Positions 34,799 to 46,150 are shown, counted from the first letter of the stretch. The stretch: 64,000 nt of DNA from Eucommia ulmoides (GCA_016647705.1 CM028327.1:41788517-41852516); one strand, 5' to 3'. Numbers and translations are program-made. The notes: generated by a model not told the origin, from the sequence alone.

Positions 34799-35301
34799 AA
34801 AAATAAAATAAAAATTAAAATAAAAGATAGTTTCGTTAGATGGGATAGTTAATTTTATCAAATTTTTAACATATTTCAGCAAGTTAAACAAAACCCAAAA
34901 AAGTTATTTTTTCAATTTATTATAAGTAGAACGGGATAAAGAATAGATTTTTTAAAATAGAAGGGACAAAATGAAACAAAATCGAAATATAAGGGGGATA
35001 AAAGGCAATTAACCCCTATAAAATTATTATGTTTGCTACAAAAAACTACTAATAAAAAAATAAAAATCTTAGTGGGTTGTATGTGTCAATAAAAGACAAG
35101 ATTAATTAAAAATTAAAAATTAAAAATTAAAAATTATTAATTTTCATATAATTATTTGCTTGGCGTGGCCTTCTACCAATTGTTCGGTTAGGAATTGGAA
35201 GTAAACAGGCTGTCTTACTTTGTGAAAAGCTAAAATTATTAATTATAATAATAAATACTTTTATTTTATTTATATGAATTTACTTTTATATAATCATAAT
35301 A

Positions 35302-35611
35302 TGCACTTTGTGCGCCGAAGTTTTAGAGAAATCTCACTTTAGACCACGTCCTATCAATTTGAACACGTTAAACCTTGAAGTATAAAAATCGTGTTAAGTC
35401 GGTCGTTTTTTTCATTTTTTACGACATAATTCACTTACGTGGATGATTTTATGTTTGACACACATAGTTGATTTTCGTCATAAAAAATAACGGAGTTACC
35501 GATTTGAATTGACTTGACACGATTTGGATACTTCGGGGTTTAATGTGTTCAAATTGAAAGTATAGGAGTTAAAGTGGGATTTTTTCGAAACGTCAGGGGT
35601 AAAAAGCGCAA
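35302..35611. mobile_element. Palindromic MITE, family A
   Basis: The left end TGCACTTTGTGCGCCGAAG mirrors the right end GTCAGGGGTAAAAAGCGCA. The inner arms (AAAATCGTGTTAAGTC against GACTTGACACGATTTGGA) match the element at 24062-24378. Confidence 0.65.
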
Positions 35612-35644
35612 TAACCTCTTTACTTTTTAATTATATATTTGGTT

Positions 35645-35960
35645 AAATCTCACTTTACACCCTTGATGTTTGAGTGCAATCTCAACGTGTCTCTTAATAT
35701 TTAAAATATTATACCTTCAAAAAATTTATTTTTACCTCTAATTGATCCGATCAACATGTTTTGACCATCGATTTTCAAATTGAGAGATAAAACTATTTGT
35801 GATTTATGTGTAGCTACTTTAGTAATCAAGATAGTTGAATAGTGTCGATTGGACCGGTTAGAGGTAGAATAAAACTTTAGGGAATACATTGTGAAAATTA
35901 AACCATCATGGGGTACATTAAAATCACACTAAAACATAAGAGATACAAAGTGCCATTTAA
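35645..35960. mobile_element. Palindromic MITE, related to family A
   Basis: AAATCTCACTTTACACCCTT at the left mirrors the right part with TAAAATCACAC and GATACAAAGTGCC. Diverged; boundaries approximate. Confidence 0.45.
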
Positions 35961-35999
35961 CATATATATTTTACTCTAAGTCATTTCTAATTAGGAAAA

Positions 36000-36490
36000 T
36001 TTACATTTGGGGCCTTAAAGTATGCCAAGTATGGGGCAGGGTGAAAGACTATCTCGTTCGGGTGCATGATTGTCCCTCCCAAGTCACAACGAGTGCTTTT
36101 CTGCAGGCTTAAACCCCTAACCTTCCAAAAGCTCCTCAACTACTTTAGCTCAAGTGTGTCTTGACACTTGAGCTACTCCTTGTTGGTAGTACATAACCTT
36201 CTAATAAAGATATTTCGTCATTTCATCACTCTATTAAAGATAAAACATTTTTTCCTAATTTTTTTATAATAATGATTTGTTTAAAAAATTAGATAAAGAA
36301 ATATGAATCGTTGTTAAAAAAAACGTCTTAAGATGTAGTTAGGCACATTAAAAGGCCTCGTACTGAGCACAAATAATTTTTCATCCAAAATCAATAACGA
36401 CATTTTTAATTTTGAAGGATTGAAACAAATATTAAAGTTGAAAGATCAAATATACAATTTGACAAATCTCAAATCCGCATAGATACACCT
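36000..36490. mobile_element. MITE family B copy with an inserted or altered core
   Basis: The left end ACATTTGGGGCCTTAAAGTA resembles family B. The right arm has TTGAAACAAATATTAAAGTT and ATCAAATATACAATTTGACA. The middle (36040-36190) contains a different sequence with TCTTGACACTTGAGCTACTC that may be another insertion. Confidence 0.45.
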
Positions 36491-36575
36491 CAACTAATTA
36501 CCTTCCCGAACAATCTTAAAAGTACATTCCCCCCACTAATCACCTTCCTGAATTAATGCATTCAGAATTAAATTT
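36470..36575 (-). mobile_element. SINE-like family S, partial copy
   Basis: Plus strand shows AACTAATTACCTTCCCGAAC and AATCTTAAAAGTACATTCCC. Confidence 0.45.
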
Positions 36576-36989
36576 AAAATTTAAATTCCCTTCTAATTTC
36601 TTTATAGAATTCTTATTAAAAAAGCACAAGAAAGAAATAAAATACTTTCTCTGTCCAAATTAATTATTTTTTTAATAAATATACTTTGCCATATTTTTCA
36701 AAAATAACCATTTTTATCAACTTCACATTCAAATTTTATCATTTTAACATCATTGTCAACAAGAAAAATACAGAAAAGTAAAAGAAATATCCAAACAGTA
36801 CAAATTTTTTGTGCAAAGTCAAATCTATTAATAAATGAGTTTTTTTTCTTTTTTCTTTTTTAATATCTTTTTATTAATGGCTTAGATTAAATTAAGAAAA
36901 AAAATAGTTGAGATTAGTTGACTAAACATTGTGGAGAAAAAAAATTTGTCTAAAAATTCCACTTCCTCGTATAAACAGATGAGTTTAAT

Positions 36990-37400
36990 TATATTTAAGA
37001 CCTTTTAAATTTTGAGATAATTGGTGATTAGTCCCAAATAATGGGTGTAATATGTTATTAGTCTCATTTAAAATATAAATTTTGATTTAATCTCTTAAAT
37101 TAATTTTTAGTTGCGTATTAGTTTCGCATGTGTTCATTCCTGTGTAATATTAATTACATGTAACTGTAATATGTTACAAATATAATTACATTACATGTAC
37201 TTGTGTAATATTTGTTATATCTAACAAATATTTTACATACAAGTCAGATACACGTAACTACAAGAGTGCAATGCGTATATTGAGTCTTCCTCATTTTTTC
37301 AATGCATTGGGCAAAAATATAAGTTGCAATTGTGTATGAGATTTTTTTTAAATTAAAAGTGAAATAAGAGACTTGCCACAAAAACACTATTAAATTTTAT
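36990..37400. repeat. Dispersed repeat C, copy 2
   Basis: GATAATTGGTGATTAGTCCC, CTCATTTAAAATATAAATTT and TTGCGTATTAGTTTCGCATG match the copies at 23230-23575 and 41160-41560. Confidence 0.55.
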
Positions 37401-37795
37401 GCATAATTTTTTACTCAAATTTTCAATATTTATAAACTTAAAAATTGATATATTGCCCTTAGTCGGGAAATATTTTAATGAGATGACCAATATAGTGTAG
37501 TCAAGTAGTATGATCCGCTTGAGTTAAGAGATCTTTTCAAGATCAGAAATTCGAGTTTACAAATTTTTATTTTTTTTTTTTATGAAAAATGACAATTACA
37601 CATCTTGAACGAGATTAGTCTTGCACTCTGCGTGGGTGTAGAAAAAAAAGATAATAATAGGAAGAGTAATATGTAGAGCGGAGCAACGGAGACAAGAAGG
37701 TGCACCACCACGCACACCCACATGGCCCCCCCTCCCCCCTTTTAAAGCCAAAAGAGACGAAAGCAATTAGTGGGGGTGGTGGTGGAGGAGTCTGG

Positions 37796-37806
37796 TATTT
37801 ATAAAG
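37796..37806 (+). promoter_or_regulatory. TATA box of the bHLH gene
   Basis: TATTTATAAAG, followed about 30 bases later by a CT-rich leader (37835-37870), typical of a plant transcription start. Transcription probably begins near 37830. Confidence 0.6.
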
Positions 37807-37901
37807 AAGCCAACGCATCACATGCTATCCCGTGATTCTCTCTCTCTCTCTATCTCTCTACCTCTCCAATCCTCTATATCTTCTTCCTCCCTCTCCCGTG
37901 C

Positions 37902-37946
37902 ATGTTTGAATCCTCTACTCTACCATTTCCGCAATTATTCGGTTGA
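37902..37946 (+). CDS. Candidate 14-residue upstream ORF in the bHLH leader
   Basis: ATG at 37902 and TGA at 37944-37946, fully inside the first leader exon. It encodes MFESSTLPFPQLFG. It could damp translation of the bHLH. There is no evidence of conservation in the window. Confidence 0.3.
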   Translation: MFESSTLPFPQLFG

Positions 37947-38023
37947 TTTTCGTGATTCTTCCGTCGGAAAAAGAAGATCGGAAGACGAATTTGTTGAGAT
38001 CGGAGGACGAATTCCGCTGACAG

Positions 38024-38364
38024 GTACCGATCTTTTTTTAACTCATCATTTCGGAGTGCAAACAAAGTCGTCCGTCTTGATTCTGTGATTTCGTTTATGT
38101 TTTAATTGAATCGATTTTCTTTTTTTAATTCTTGTTGTTGTGTAAAATTCGAGAATTTTATTACTTGAGATGCGGTGATCACCTGGATTATGTTGTTAAT
38201 TAGATGCTTTTATTGTTAATAAATGTTTGATTGGATAAGTTTTTGAATTTCGTATTAATCGGATTGGAATCAATTAATTCAGGTTGTTCGATTGCGAATC
38301 TGTGTTTGAATCTGTCTTCCTTGTTGTGAATCAAATTTATGTATTCTTGTGATTGAATCTACAG
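38024..38364 (+). other. 5'UTR intron of the bHLH gene
   Basis: Donor CAG|GTACCG after 38023 and acceptor TCTACAG ending at 38364 give a 341-base, T-rich intron. It lies entirely in the leader, ending 70 bases before the ATG. The next exon carries the whole coding region. Confidence 0.65.
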
Positions 38365-38434
38365 GTTCTGTTGTCGTATCAGAGTATATACAGTATTCCG
38401 ATCCGGTGGAAGTACCGTTAAATCAGCGGTGCGG

Positions 38435-39091
38435 ATGGCGTCACCTTCACCACTGATTTCGAATCAAGTAACGAACACAGACAGAGGACGCGAGTCGTTG
38501 AGGAAGAGAAAGAAGAAGAAAATCCTGAGCGCGAGAGATCAGACTCAGAACACAAACAGCACAACGATTCAATGGAAATCCGATGCTCAACAACAAGTTT
38601 ACTCCTCCAAACTACTCCAAGCCCTCCGCCAAGTCAGGATCAGCGGTTCCTCTCCTCAGGCGCCGAAGCGCGGACGAGCGGTGCGCGAAGCGGCTGATCG
38701 CGTCCTTGCCGTGACGGCCAAAGGAAGAACCAGATGGAGCCGCGCAATCCTCACGAACCGGCTGAAGCTAAAATTTATGAAGAACAAGAGACAGCGGGCG
38801 ACCGTGTCCGGCAATAGCCGGCCGTCGAAGAAGCCAAGAGTAAGCATCCTCCGATTGAAAAAAACAAAGAACTTACCAGCCGTCCAAAGAAAAGCTCGAG
38901 TCCTCGGCCGATTAGTTCCCGGCTGCCGGAAGGAAGCGTTGCCGGTGATCCTAGAAGAAGCGACTGACTATATAGCTGCTCTGGAGATGCAAGTTAGAGC
39001 CATGAGTGCACTCGCTGACCTTCTCTCCGGCGCCAGCACTAGCGCCGGACCTGTTACTCAGGTCGACTCCAGCCGGCCCCCGCCTAGCTGA
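38435..39091 (+). CDS. Atypical (non-DNA-binding) bHLH factor, bHLH147/148/149-like
   Basis: A single coding exon of 218 residues, ATG at 38435, TGA at 39089-39091. The start is set at MASPSPLIS because the upstream in-frame codon is GTG. The N-terminal part has a basic run (RKRKKKK, residues 23-29). A block REAADRVLAVTAKGRTRWSR (residues 84-103) is typical of the group. The HLH lies at about 148-197: helix 1 VQRKARVLGRLVPGC, loop RKEALP, helix 2 EEATDYIAALEMQVRAM. The basic region lacks the His-Glu-Arg residues needed for E-box binding. Relatives in Arabidopsis (bHLH147-150, AIF/IBH1-like) act in the nucleus by pairing with other bHLH proteins in brassinosteroid and growth control; that role is inferred. 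The region is GC-richer than its surroundings, with no break. Confidence 0.92.
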   Translation: MASPSPLISNQVTNTDRGRESLRKRKKKKILSARDQTQNTNSTTIQWKSDAQQQVYSSKLLQALRQVRISGSSPQAPKRGRAVREAADRVLAVTAKGRTRWSRAILTNRLKLKFMKNKRQRATVSGNSRPSKKPRVSILRLKKTKNLPAVQRKARVLGRLVPGCRKEALPVILEEATDYIAALEMQVRAMSALADLLSGASTSAGPVTQVDSSRPPPS

Positions 39092-39854
39092 TCAAATGGT
39101 TCCCCCTCTTATTTCCCTTTTTCCATTTCTACCCCCCCTTCTATTTCCCTCTTTAATACATTTACCTTTTTTTTCTTTTCTTTTTTTCATTTCCTGATTT
39201 TTATTCAGTACATGAGATGGTAATAATAGCATAATTTGGGTCAAATTCGCAATCATCCTTTTTTATTTTTAACTGGCTTTGAAATGGCTATGGTGGTAAT
39301 TGTACAACATTTAAAAAATTAGTCAAATTACTGCTTTTGTTGTTTGATTTTTTCTTTTTTCTTTTTTGGGTTTTAATAGTAAGTTCTATCTTGGTTAATT
39401 GTATCTGGGTTAATTGAGGCGCATCTCAACTAATTACACAATATTAAGGACGCATTTTCCTACGTCAAGTCAAACTTTGGTTAATAAAAAAGAGAACGCC
39501 TCTCCCTTTGAAAAGTGCACTTAACACTTATTGGATTTTATTTTTTTTTTAGTATATCCATGAGTGTTTCCACACTCATAGAGAATATGAGACTAATCTC
39601 GTTCGAGATGTGTGAGTATCCTTCTCAACAAGTATTTTTTCGCAGACTCGAATTCTTAATCTTGTAAAGATTTATCAATTGCTTTAACTTAAGCGGGTTT
39701 TACTATGTCTGCACTTCTTGGATTCTGTTATTTGTTTAATGAGTGAAAGTGCAGTGCAGCTAATTACTACTACTGGTTGTTGCTCGTGGCTATAAATTCA
39801 GAGAACCCAAAGGGCAGTTGCAGCGGCGAAGTGAGTGAATGTGTACTTATTTTC
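39092..39854. other. 3' flank of the bHLH gene, with a SINE-like fragment
   Basis: Pyrimidine-rich 3'UTR (39095-39200), then AT-rich DNA. 39405-39500 (minus) is a partial SINE-like family S copy (AGGCGCATCTCAACTAATTA, AAGGACGCATTTTCCTACG). 39540-39720 resembles a fragment at 19170-19260. Confidence 0.5.
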
Positions 39855-40415
39855 AGAGAAAATTACATTTTTGGTCCCTAAAGTATGGGGTGTATGTTTA
39901 CATGGACCTTGAAATTTATTAAATTGCACATTTCTTCATTTAAGTTTTACATTTGTTTCGATCTCACAAAATTAAAAATACTGTTAATGATTTTGGACAA
40001 AAAATTAGTTGCGTTCTGTTTAATTGGGATATTATTGTCATTTCATCCAATAGATTTAACAACGATTTAGGTTTTTCTCTCATTTTTCACTTCTCTCTTC
40101 ATTCTTCAAATGACATTAAAAAAATGTTAGAGAAAAATATTGTAGATCTAGTAAAATGATAAAATGCCGAAAACATCTCTTATTAGAAGGTCCTTCGACA
40201 GGGTTACTGTATATTTAGAAAAATTTATGAGTAAAAAAAAAATATTAAATTTTAGAACAATTTTGATTTATTTTTTAAAATAGGGGATGGGATGTCGAAA
40301 ATATCTTTATTATAAAATCACGAGCACCTTTTATGTTTTTAAATTTATGGAGTGCAAATAAATGTAAAATTTGAGGGACCAAATGTGCAATTTTGGTATA
40401 TTCTTTACCTAATTT
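39855..40415. mobile_element. Palindromic MITE, family B
   Basis: ACATTTTTGGTCCCTAAAGT at the left; the right has TAAAATTTGAGGGACCAAAT and GTGCAATTTTGG. The inner arms pair (AAATTGCACATTTCTTCATT). Confidence 0.55.
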
Positions 40416-40524
40416 TGAAGGGTGGGACTGGTTCATAACATGTGCAAGTGGTGCCCACATACAACACATCATAGATTGAGGGAGAGAGAGAGAAGGGATA
40501 GTGATGTGCAAATGGTGCCCGATG

Positions 40525-40685
40525 ACTGTCCGGATCAATTTACGCGCACCTCGATTAATTATTTTACCAAACGATTTTAAAGGCACATTTTTTCATATCG
40601 ATCTATTGCATTCAGAATTTAATTGAGGATTTAATTTTTAGAATAGTGTACATGAGAGTCGAATTCTAATTGATAAAGAAAAATA
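40525..40685 (-). mobile_element. SINE-like family S copy
   Basis: Plus strand: GGATCAATTTACGCGCACCT, CGATTTTAAAGGCACATTTT, TGCATTCAGAATTTAATTGA and GAGTCGAATTCTAATTGATA, the last being the B-box side. Confidence 0.6.
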
Positions 40686-40958
40686 ATATATTTTTTTTTG
40701 TCAACCGGACTAACACTCGGGCGGAGAAGGAAGAATGTGATGTGGGTGCAGCTTAGGGTTTCTTCTTTTTCGGCCCTCAATTGGGGAAAATGCTAAGATA
40801 ATAATAAGAGTCGCTCTCACTCTTATGTTTTTGGCCCTCTCTCTATTGTTTCTTCTGAGACGTGTGATCTGTCTCTGTTCAACAACTTATGCTTTCATGG
40901 AGTGCATTTTTTGCCCTTTCAATTTTCAACTATATTTGTCCTAAATTAGATAATAGAT

Positions 40959-40960
<2 letters not shown>

Positions 40961-41022
<62 letters not shown>
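40961..41022. repeat. (AT)31 microsatellite
   Basis: 62 bases of uninterrupted AT. It is directly followed by a 53-base tandem duplication (41022-41128) that starts TTAGTTATGTGAGAAAAGGC in each copy. Confidence 0.95.
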
Positions 41023-41025
<3 letters not shown>

Positions 41026-41159
41026 TTATGTGAGAAAAGGCCGGTATATATTTTGTTAGTAAAATGTGATGGAGTTAGTTATGTGAGAAAAGGCCCGTGT
41101 ATATTTTTGTTAGTAAAATGTGATGGAGTAATCAAACTGTAAAGCGAAAGAGGGTCACA

Positions 41160-41560
41160 GGTATTATAAAATTAAAATATAGTCTTAGTTTAAAGTGTTC
41201 TAAATAGCGAGTGTAATATATTATTAGTCACATTTAAAACGTAACTTTTGATTGAATACCTTAATTTAGTTTTTACTTGCGTATTATTCCTACATATGCT
41301 CAGAACTATATAATATTAATTACATGTACCTGTGTAATATAAGTTACAATTTCTAAATTATATATAACTATATTATATGTATTTGTGTAATATTTATTAC
41401 ATTTAAAAAATATTTTACACACAAATTAGATATATGTAATTTCGAAAATGCAGTATGTAATGGGTCTTTTGTTTTTTTTAATGTGCGGGACTAAAGCACA
41501 AATTGCAATTGTGTCCGAGACAATTTTTTTTTTTTTTTTAATTAAAGATAAAATAAGGAA
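41160..41560. repeat. Dispersed repeat C, copy 3
   Basis: TATTAGTCACATTTAAAACG, TTGCGTATTATTCCTACATA and TAATATTAATTACATGTACC match copies at 23230 and 36990. Confidence 0.55.
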
Positions 41561-41565
41561 CTTTA

Positions 41566-41604
<39 letters not shown>

Positions 41605-41654
41605 ACCCTAGTTTAAACTCTCTCTCTCACACACACACATATATATATATATTG
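41566..41654. repeat. Compound simple repeat: A-run, (CT)n(CA)n(TA)n
   Basis: An A-run of over 30 bases is followed by CACCCTAGTTTAAA, then CT, CA and TA dinucleotide repeats. The lysine-rich ORF here is an artefact of the A-run. Confidence 0.9.
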
Positions 41655-42418
41655 TATTGTCCAAATACAAGGTACCAGGTACCATGTGTTGAAGAAATGT
41701 CACCAATTGTCATTTTGTAAAAAGAAAAAAAAATGGTTGACATAATTTTTGCTGCAAAAATTAACTTTTCATGCCCACAAACACCCGAATGACACATGCA
41801 TCCCATGCTGCTTATTTTCTAAATTACACTTTCTACACATTTTTTCATATTAATATATTTTTTGATATATATTATTTTTCAGACTATTAATTTCGATTTT
41901 ATTCAAAAAATAAATAAAAATTCTAAAAAAAAATTATTTGAATTAACTATATTCAATAATACTATTTTGAATTAAAATTAACGTCTTTAGACACCTGATA
42001 TGCATTAGTTTAATTTGTATAAAGGAATAGCACATCTTTGAATCAAATTAACGGTTTATTTATTTTGTTAGATAAAACGAAATAAAATTTAAAAAAAAAA
42101 TTATGGATAATAATTAAATTCTTATGGTCTCATTTTTTTTCTCTTTTTATTTTATTTTTTATTAATTTGTGTGTGACATGTGTGTGGGGGCTGGGATAAG
42201 AAAAGAAAGGATAGGGACAGTTGTTGTATTTATAATATTAATTAATGTGAATGTCCACGTCCAAATGTTAGTTATCTTGAGTGAATAACGATAAACAGTT
42301 TGTGGAGATTACCACATTGCCCCCATTGCTTTAATCACACACTTGTCATCCCCGCCTAATGCACATCACATGTTCCTATCATCAATATACATACATACAT
42401 ATGCATATATATATGTGT
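41655..42418. other. AT-rich intergenic DNA, no gene seen
   Basis: Ordinary AT-rich sequence with a short (ATAC)n run near 42385-42405. Confidence 0.5.
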
Positions 42419-43087
42419 TAAGGAATATAATAAATAACAAGACTAAGTTTTTGTCCCCACTTAAATAGAGTCAGTTACATGAATCTATTTATATCGTAAT
42501 GAATGATCAATGGTCATTCTCTCAGTCAGCTTTAATGTCATCAAATCATTTCTAATAGTTTCGTCTTAAGTTCTTTTAGACTTACATATCCCTCTAGTAG
42601 TCTCCTACACTTGAATTAAATCGCATTTTCTCACTTGTACTTCTATAGATCTTCTATGCAAATGTCCAAACCACTGTAAATGATTTTCTCTCATCTTCTT
42701 TTCGATGAGTGTTATTCTTAAATTCTCTCTAATAGTTTGATTCTTAATTTTATCTATTTTCGTTTTTCCACTCATCCACTGTAACATCCTCATTTTCGTT
42801 ACACTAATTTTTTGGACATATTTTATTTTTACTGCCCAACATTCTGAACCATACAAAAGCGTCAGTCCTATCACAATTTTGTAGAATTTTTCTTTGAGTG
42901 TCAATGGTATCCTACAATCGTATTTCACCCCAACTGCACTTCTCTACTTCAACTATCTTACCTTGACTCTATGAGTAATATCCTCCTCAATTTCGCTATT
43001 ACTCTGAATCATTGAACCTAAATATCTAAAATGATCCACCTTTAGAACCTCCTCCTCACCAATTTTGATAAGGAATATAATAAATAA
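42419..43087 (-). mobile_element. RTE-type LINE, short 5'-truncated copy with 19-bp target duplication
   Basis: The insert is 42438-43068. It is flanked by the exact 19-mer TAAGGAATATAATAAATAA at 42419-42437 and 43069-43087. The minus-strand ORF (42928-42605) has TLLYGSECWAVKIKYVQKIS, MRMLQWMSGK and LQWFGHLHRRS, the C-terminal tail of RTE reverse transcriptase. It is collinear with 30690-31340 of the longer copy. Truncation at the 5' side and a perfect duplication show target-primed insertion. Confidence 0.92.
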
Positions 43088-43844
43088 TAATAATTATTAC
43101 ATACAAATATAAAACCTTAAATGGTACATGTTAGTGTCTAAAATTGATTAATACCTGCAGTTGATCCGGTAAAAGGGTCATGATGTGTATTTTGTTGATG
43201 TGTAGTCATATATTTGTCACGTTGAGTAAGCTATTCTCTGTAGCACATCTGAAGTCCGAACTGTGATCTGCACAGAGTTTTTGCTGATTTTTGTCTTGCA
43301 AAATCCCTCCGATATGAGAATAAGAGCTCAAAGAAAAAAACTAAGAGTATTCAAGTATACAAAACAAAAATTATTACCCCAACATTTATTGTTCTGCTAT
43401 TTGTAAGTACTAGTATCAAACTAGTCTCGAAGAATAAGGGATTCAATCACGGATCAGGGGCTTGAGTCGGCGCGTACCGTATAAAGAGGCGTGTGGTTTG
43501 ACTAGCACAATGGGTGTTGTCCCATGACTTAATTTCCATATCCCATGGGCTCCCAGGAGGATGAGAATTCACGACCCAACCAATTGCTTAAAGGACGTTC
43601 CCAGGAGATGTCAGCCTTTGATACGCACACCCGGTCGCAAAGAATCTTTCATTAGTGCAAATATAATTTAATTTAATCATTCTAAAATTAAAGTTGTGAA
43701 ATTTTTAAGTGAGAAATTCTCACCCAAAAATTTCTATAATCAAATTTCATTATATTCTTCTCAAATCAATTTCAATCGTTAACAAAAAGACATAAATTAG
43801 AAACCAATCAAAATAGATAATATTATCTTTACCCAAGAGGTGTT
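43088..43844. other. Intergenic DNA, no gene seen
   Basis: A moderately GC-richer patch at 43430-43640 (GGCGCGTACCGTATAAAGAG, CCCATGGGCTCCCAGGAGG) resembles repeat-derived sequence but I cannot place it. Confidence 0.4.
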
Positions 43845-44025
43845 AGTCATGTTGATAAGGGGAGATACTCTATTTTCTTATCAATCAAGATTTGACTATA
43901 CTGAGAAACACTCCAAGAATAAAATCTTGAATGCACCAGGTTGATATGAGGGAATGTGCCCTTAAGATCGCTCGAGTAGACCATTAGTTGAGGTGCGTAA
44001 GCTGATTCAGATAGACCTTACCCTA
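43845..44025 (+). mobile_element. SINE-like family S copy
   Basis: It keeps the hairpin (GTTGATAAGGGGAGATACTC then TTTTCTTATCAATC), the B-box side AGATTTGACTATA, AATCTTGAATGCACCAGGTT, CCCTTAAGATCGCTCG and GAGGTGCGTAAGCTGATTCA. Confidence 0.65.
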
Positions 44026-44685
44026 TAAATAAAAAAATAATATTATCTTGATTTTCAAGAATTAAAAGAAAAATTAATCAATTTCCAAATTTTGATTGTG
44101 GCAAAAAAAAAAAATATTGAATCGAATTTATTTCCAACATATGGAATTTTGAATAATTAAAAGCAAATTTTGAGAGATTTGCTTAATTGTTAATTCAAAA
44201 TCCAACAACAAGCTTCCATGACACAAAAGATTAAAAGAAAATTAAAAAAAAAAATCTTTAATCATCCACTTGACATCTCAACACATTACTTTAATCATCA
44301 CCTCCAAAATTGAACCAATTAACCCAAGTGGAAAAACAAGACTTAAAGACTAAATTAATCAATCAAAAAGCAACAAACTCACATGGGATGATCCCCTATT
44401 TTGGTCCCCCCATAATTTAATTTAATTTAATTAATTAAAATTAATATATATATATATATATATTTTTTTTTATATTGACAATTTCAATAAAGTGGTGATG
44501 GCTAGTAACCCCTCCCAAAGTTGGCAAAAACTATTGGAAATGGATGATAAAATGAGAAAAAGTGGGATCCACACATCATCAAATCACTAGTGGGAAGCAT
44601 GTGGGTTTAAATCAATTGATTCAAACTTCATGGTGCCCTCCAAATTGCAATTAGCTAATTTTTAATTTTATTTTATTTTACAGGT
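44026..44685. other. AT-rich intergenic DNA, no gene seen
   Basis: Includes a short (TA)n run at 44445-44463; nothing else recognised. Confidence 0.45.
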
Positions 44686-44689
44686 TTGT

Positions 44690-44860
44690 CAAGATGAGTT
44701 TAGCCGATTAATCAATTTTTTTAGATAATCTTAAAGATGCATTTTTTCACACCTCACGTCGGACTGTTGCATTCAGAATTAAATTTAAGATTTAATTATT
44801 GGAGTACTTCTCAAAAGAGTTGAATCCTGATTGATAAAGAGAGAGGTCAAATCTGCTCAT
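44690..44860 (-). mobile_element. SINE-like family S copy
   Basis: Plus strand: AATCTTAAAGATGCATTTTT, TTGCATTCAGAATTAAATTT, GAGTTGAATCCTGATTGATA. Confidence 0.55.
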
Positions 44861-45604
44861 TAATTAAACTAAAATCTCTCGGGCGGAATTTGGTAAATAA
44901 AAATACCCAATTCTTCAAAATTTAAAAAAAAAATTAATAATAATATTTTTTTTATTAATTTTGAAATTATTGTTTACTCTTGTTTAAACAAATTTGTCTC
45001 CAAAAAAAATTATATTTAAAGAAGAAAGCTTTTAAAAAGTTGTTTTTAAAATTTATTTAATTACTATAAGAAAATATTTGGCTTCATGAAATTAGAGTTT
45101 AGGAACTGAAATCTATTAATAGATCAGAATATTTTTTTATGGATTAATTTGAGGAAAACAGATGGTTGAGAATAATTGATAAAATATTTAAGAGGAAAAA
45201 TTTTGGTCTAAAAATTTCACACATCCAATTACAAAGCAGTTAAATTTAATTACATTGTGGTCTGAGTATGTAAGCGAGAGGTTCGTTACTGTAAACCTTT
45301 GAGAATTTCACATACCCAATTACAAAGCGGATGAATTTAAACTATGGTGCATTTAACCACGAGAAATTCCTAGTATAAAATAAATAAATAATTTTTTAAA
45401 AAAAATTTCATGCATTCATTTCTGATTTCAATTTTAATTTTATGGATTTAAAAACTAGTTTTGGAATCTCAATGAATAATTTTCTCAAAAAAAAAAATCG
45501 AAAAAGAAAAAATAATTTTATTTATTTATTTAAAAATTACTCTTTTTATTACAAAACACGCCTCTACTGTTTGCACCTCACTTGCATAATCTTGAATATC
45601 ACCC
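44861..45604. other. AT-rich intergenic DNA, no gene seen
   Basis: Contains two similar short stretches at 45215-45245 and 45305-45335 (TTTCACA-ACCCAATTACAAAGC type). No gene. Confidence 0.4.
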
Positions 45605-45725
45605 AAGACCAGTTGGTAACAGGCGGTATATCTTTTCCTTGTCAATTGAGGTTCGACTATTCAAGAGAGCAATCCAAAAATAAATATCTAAATGCCGACC
45701 TGAAAAATGCGCACTCCGTCCCCTC
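45605..45725 (+). mobile_element. SINE-like family S, head-end copy
   Basis: ACCAGTTGGTAACAGGCGG resembles a pol III A box, and GAGGTTCGACTATTC a B box, about 35 bases apart. This is the best evidence that the family is tRNA-derived. It runs into a CT repeat at 45722. Confidence 0.6.
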
Positions 45726-45860
45726 TCTCTCTCTTTACCTCTCTCTTCATCTTTCTCTCTCTATCATGCGTGAGAAAAACTTAAGATGGAGGGCAATAAA
45801 TATCAAAATCAAATTATGCTGTCCCATTTAACTCTAACAAGACACAACACACAACAACCT

Positions 45861-46090
45861 AAATCCAAAATTAACACTCTATTTAATGGAAGAATAATTA
45901 ATAAATAAATTTTGCTCACTTATTTTTGGTAAATTGATTTTATGGTTAACCTACGCACCCTATAGCTATATATATATATATATATAAATCCAAAATTAAC
46001 ACTCTATTTAATGGAAGAATAATTAATAAATAAATTTTGCTCACTTATTTTTGGTAAATTGATTTTATGGTTAACCTACGCACCCTATAG

Positions 46091-46145
<55 letters not shown>
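45861..46145. repeat. 125-bp tandem duplication with expanding (TA)n
   Basis: 45861-45985 and the segment from 45986 share an essentially identical sequence starting AAATCCAAAATTAACACTCT and ending CACCCTATAGCTATATATAT. The first copy ends in a short TA run, the second in a run of about 27 TA units. Confidence 0.92.

Positions 46146-46150
<5 letters not shown>

Noticed and set aside
37822-38088. 88-codon plus-strand ORF upstream of the bHLH gene
   Set aside because: Its ATG lies only about 20 bases after the TATA box, so probably before the transcription start, and the frame crosses the leader splice donor.
41448-41720. Lysine-rich ORF
   Set aside because: Created by a long A-run and CT/CA/TA dinucleotides.
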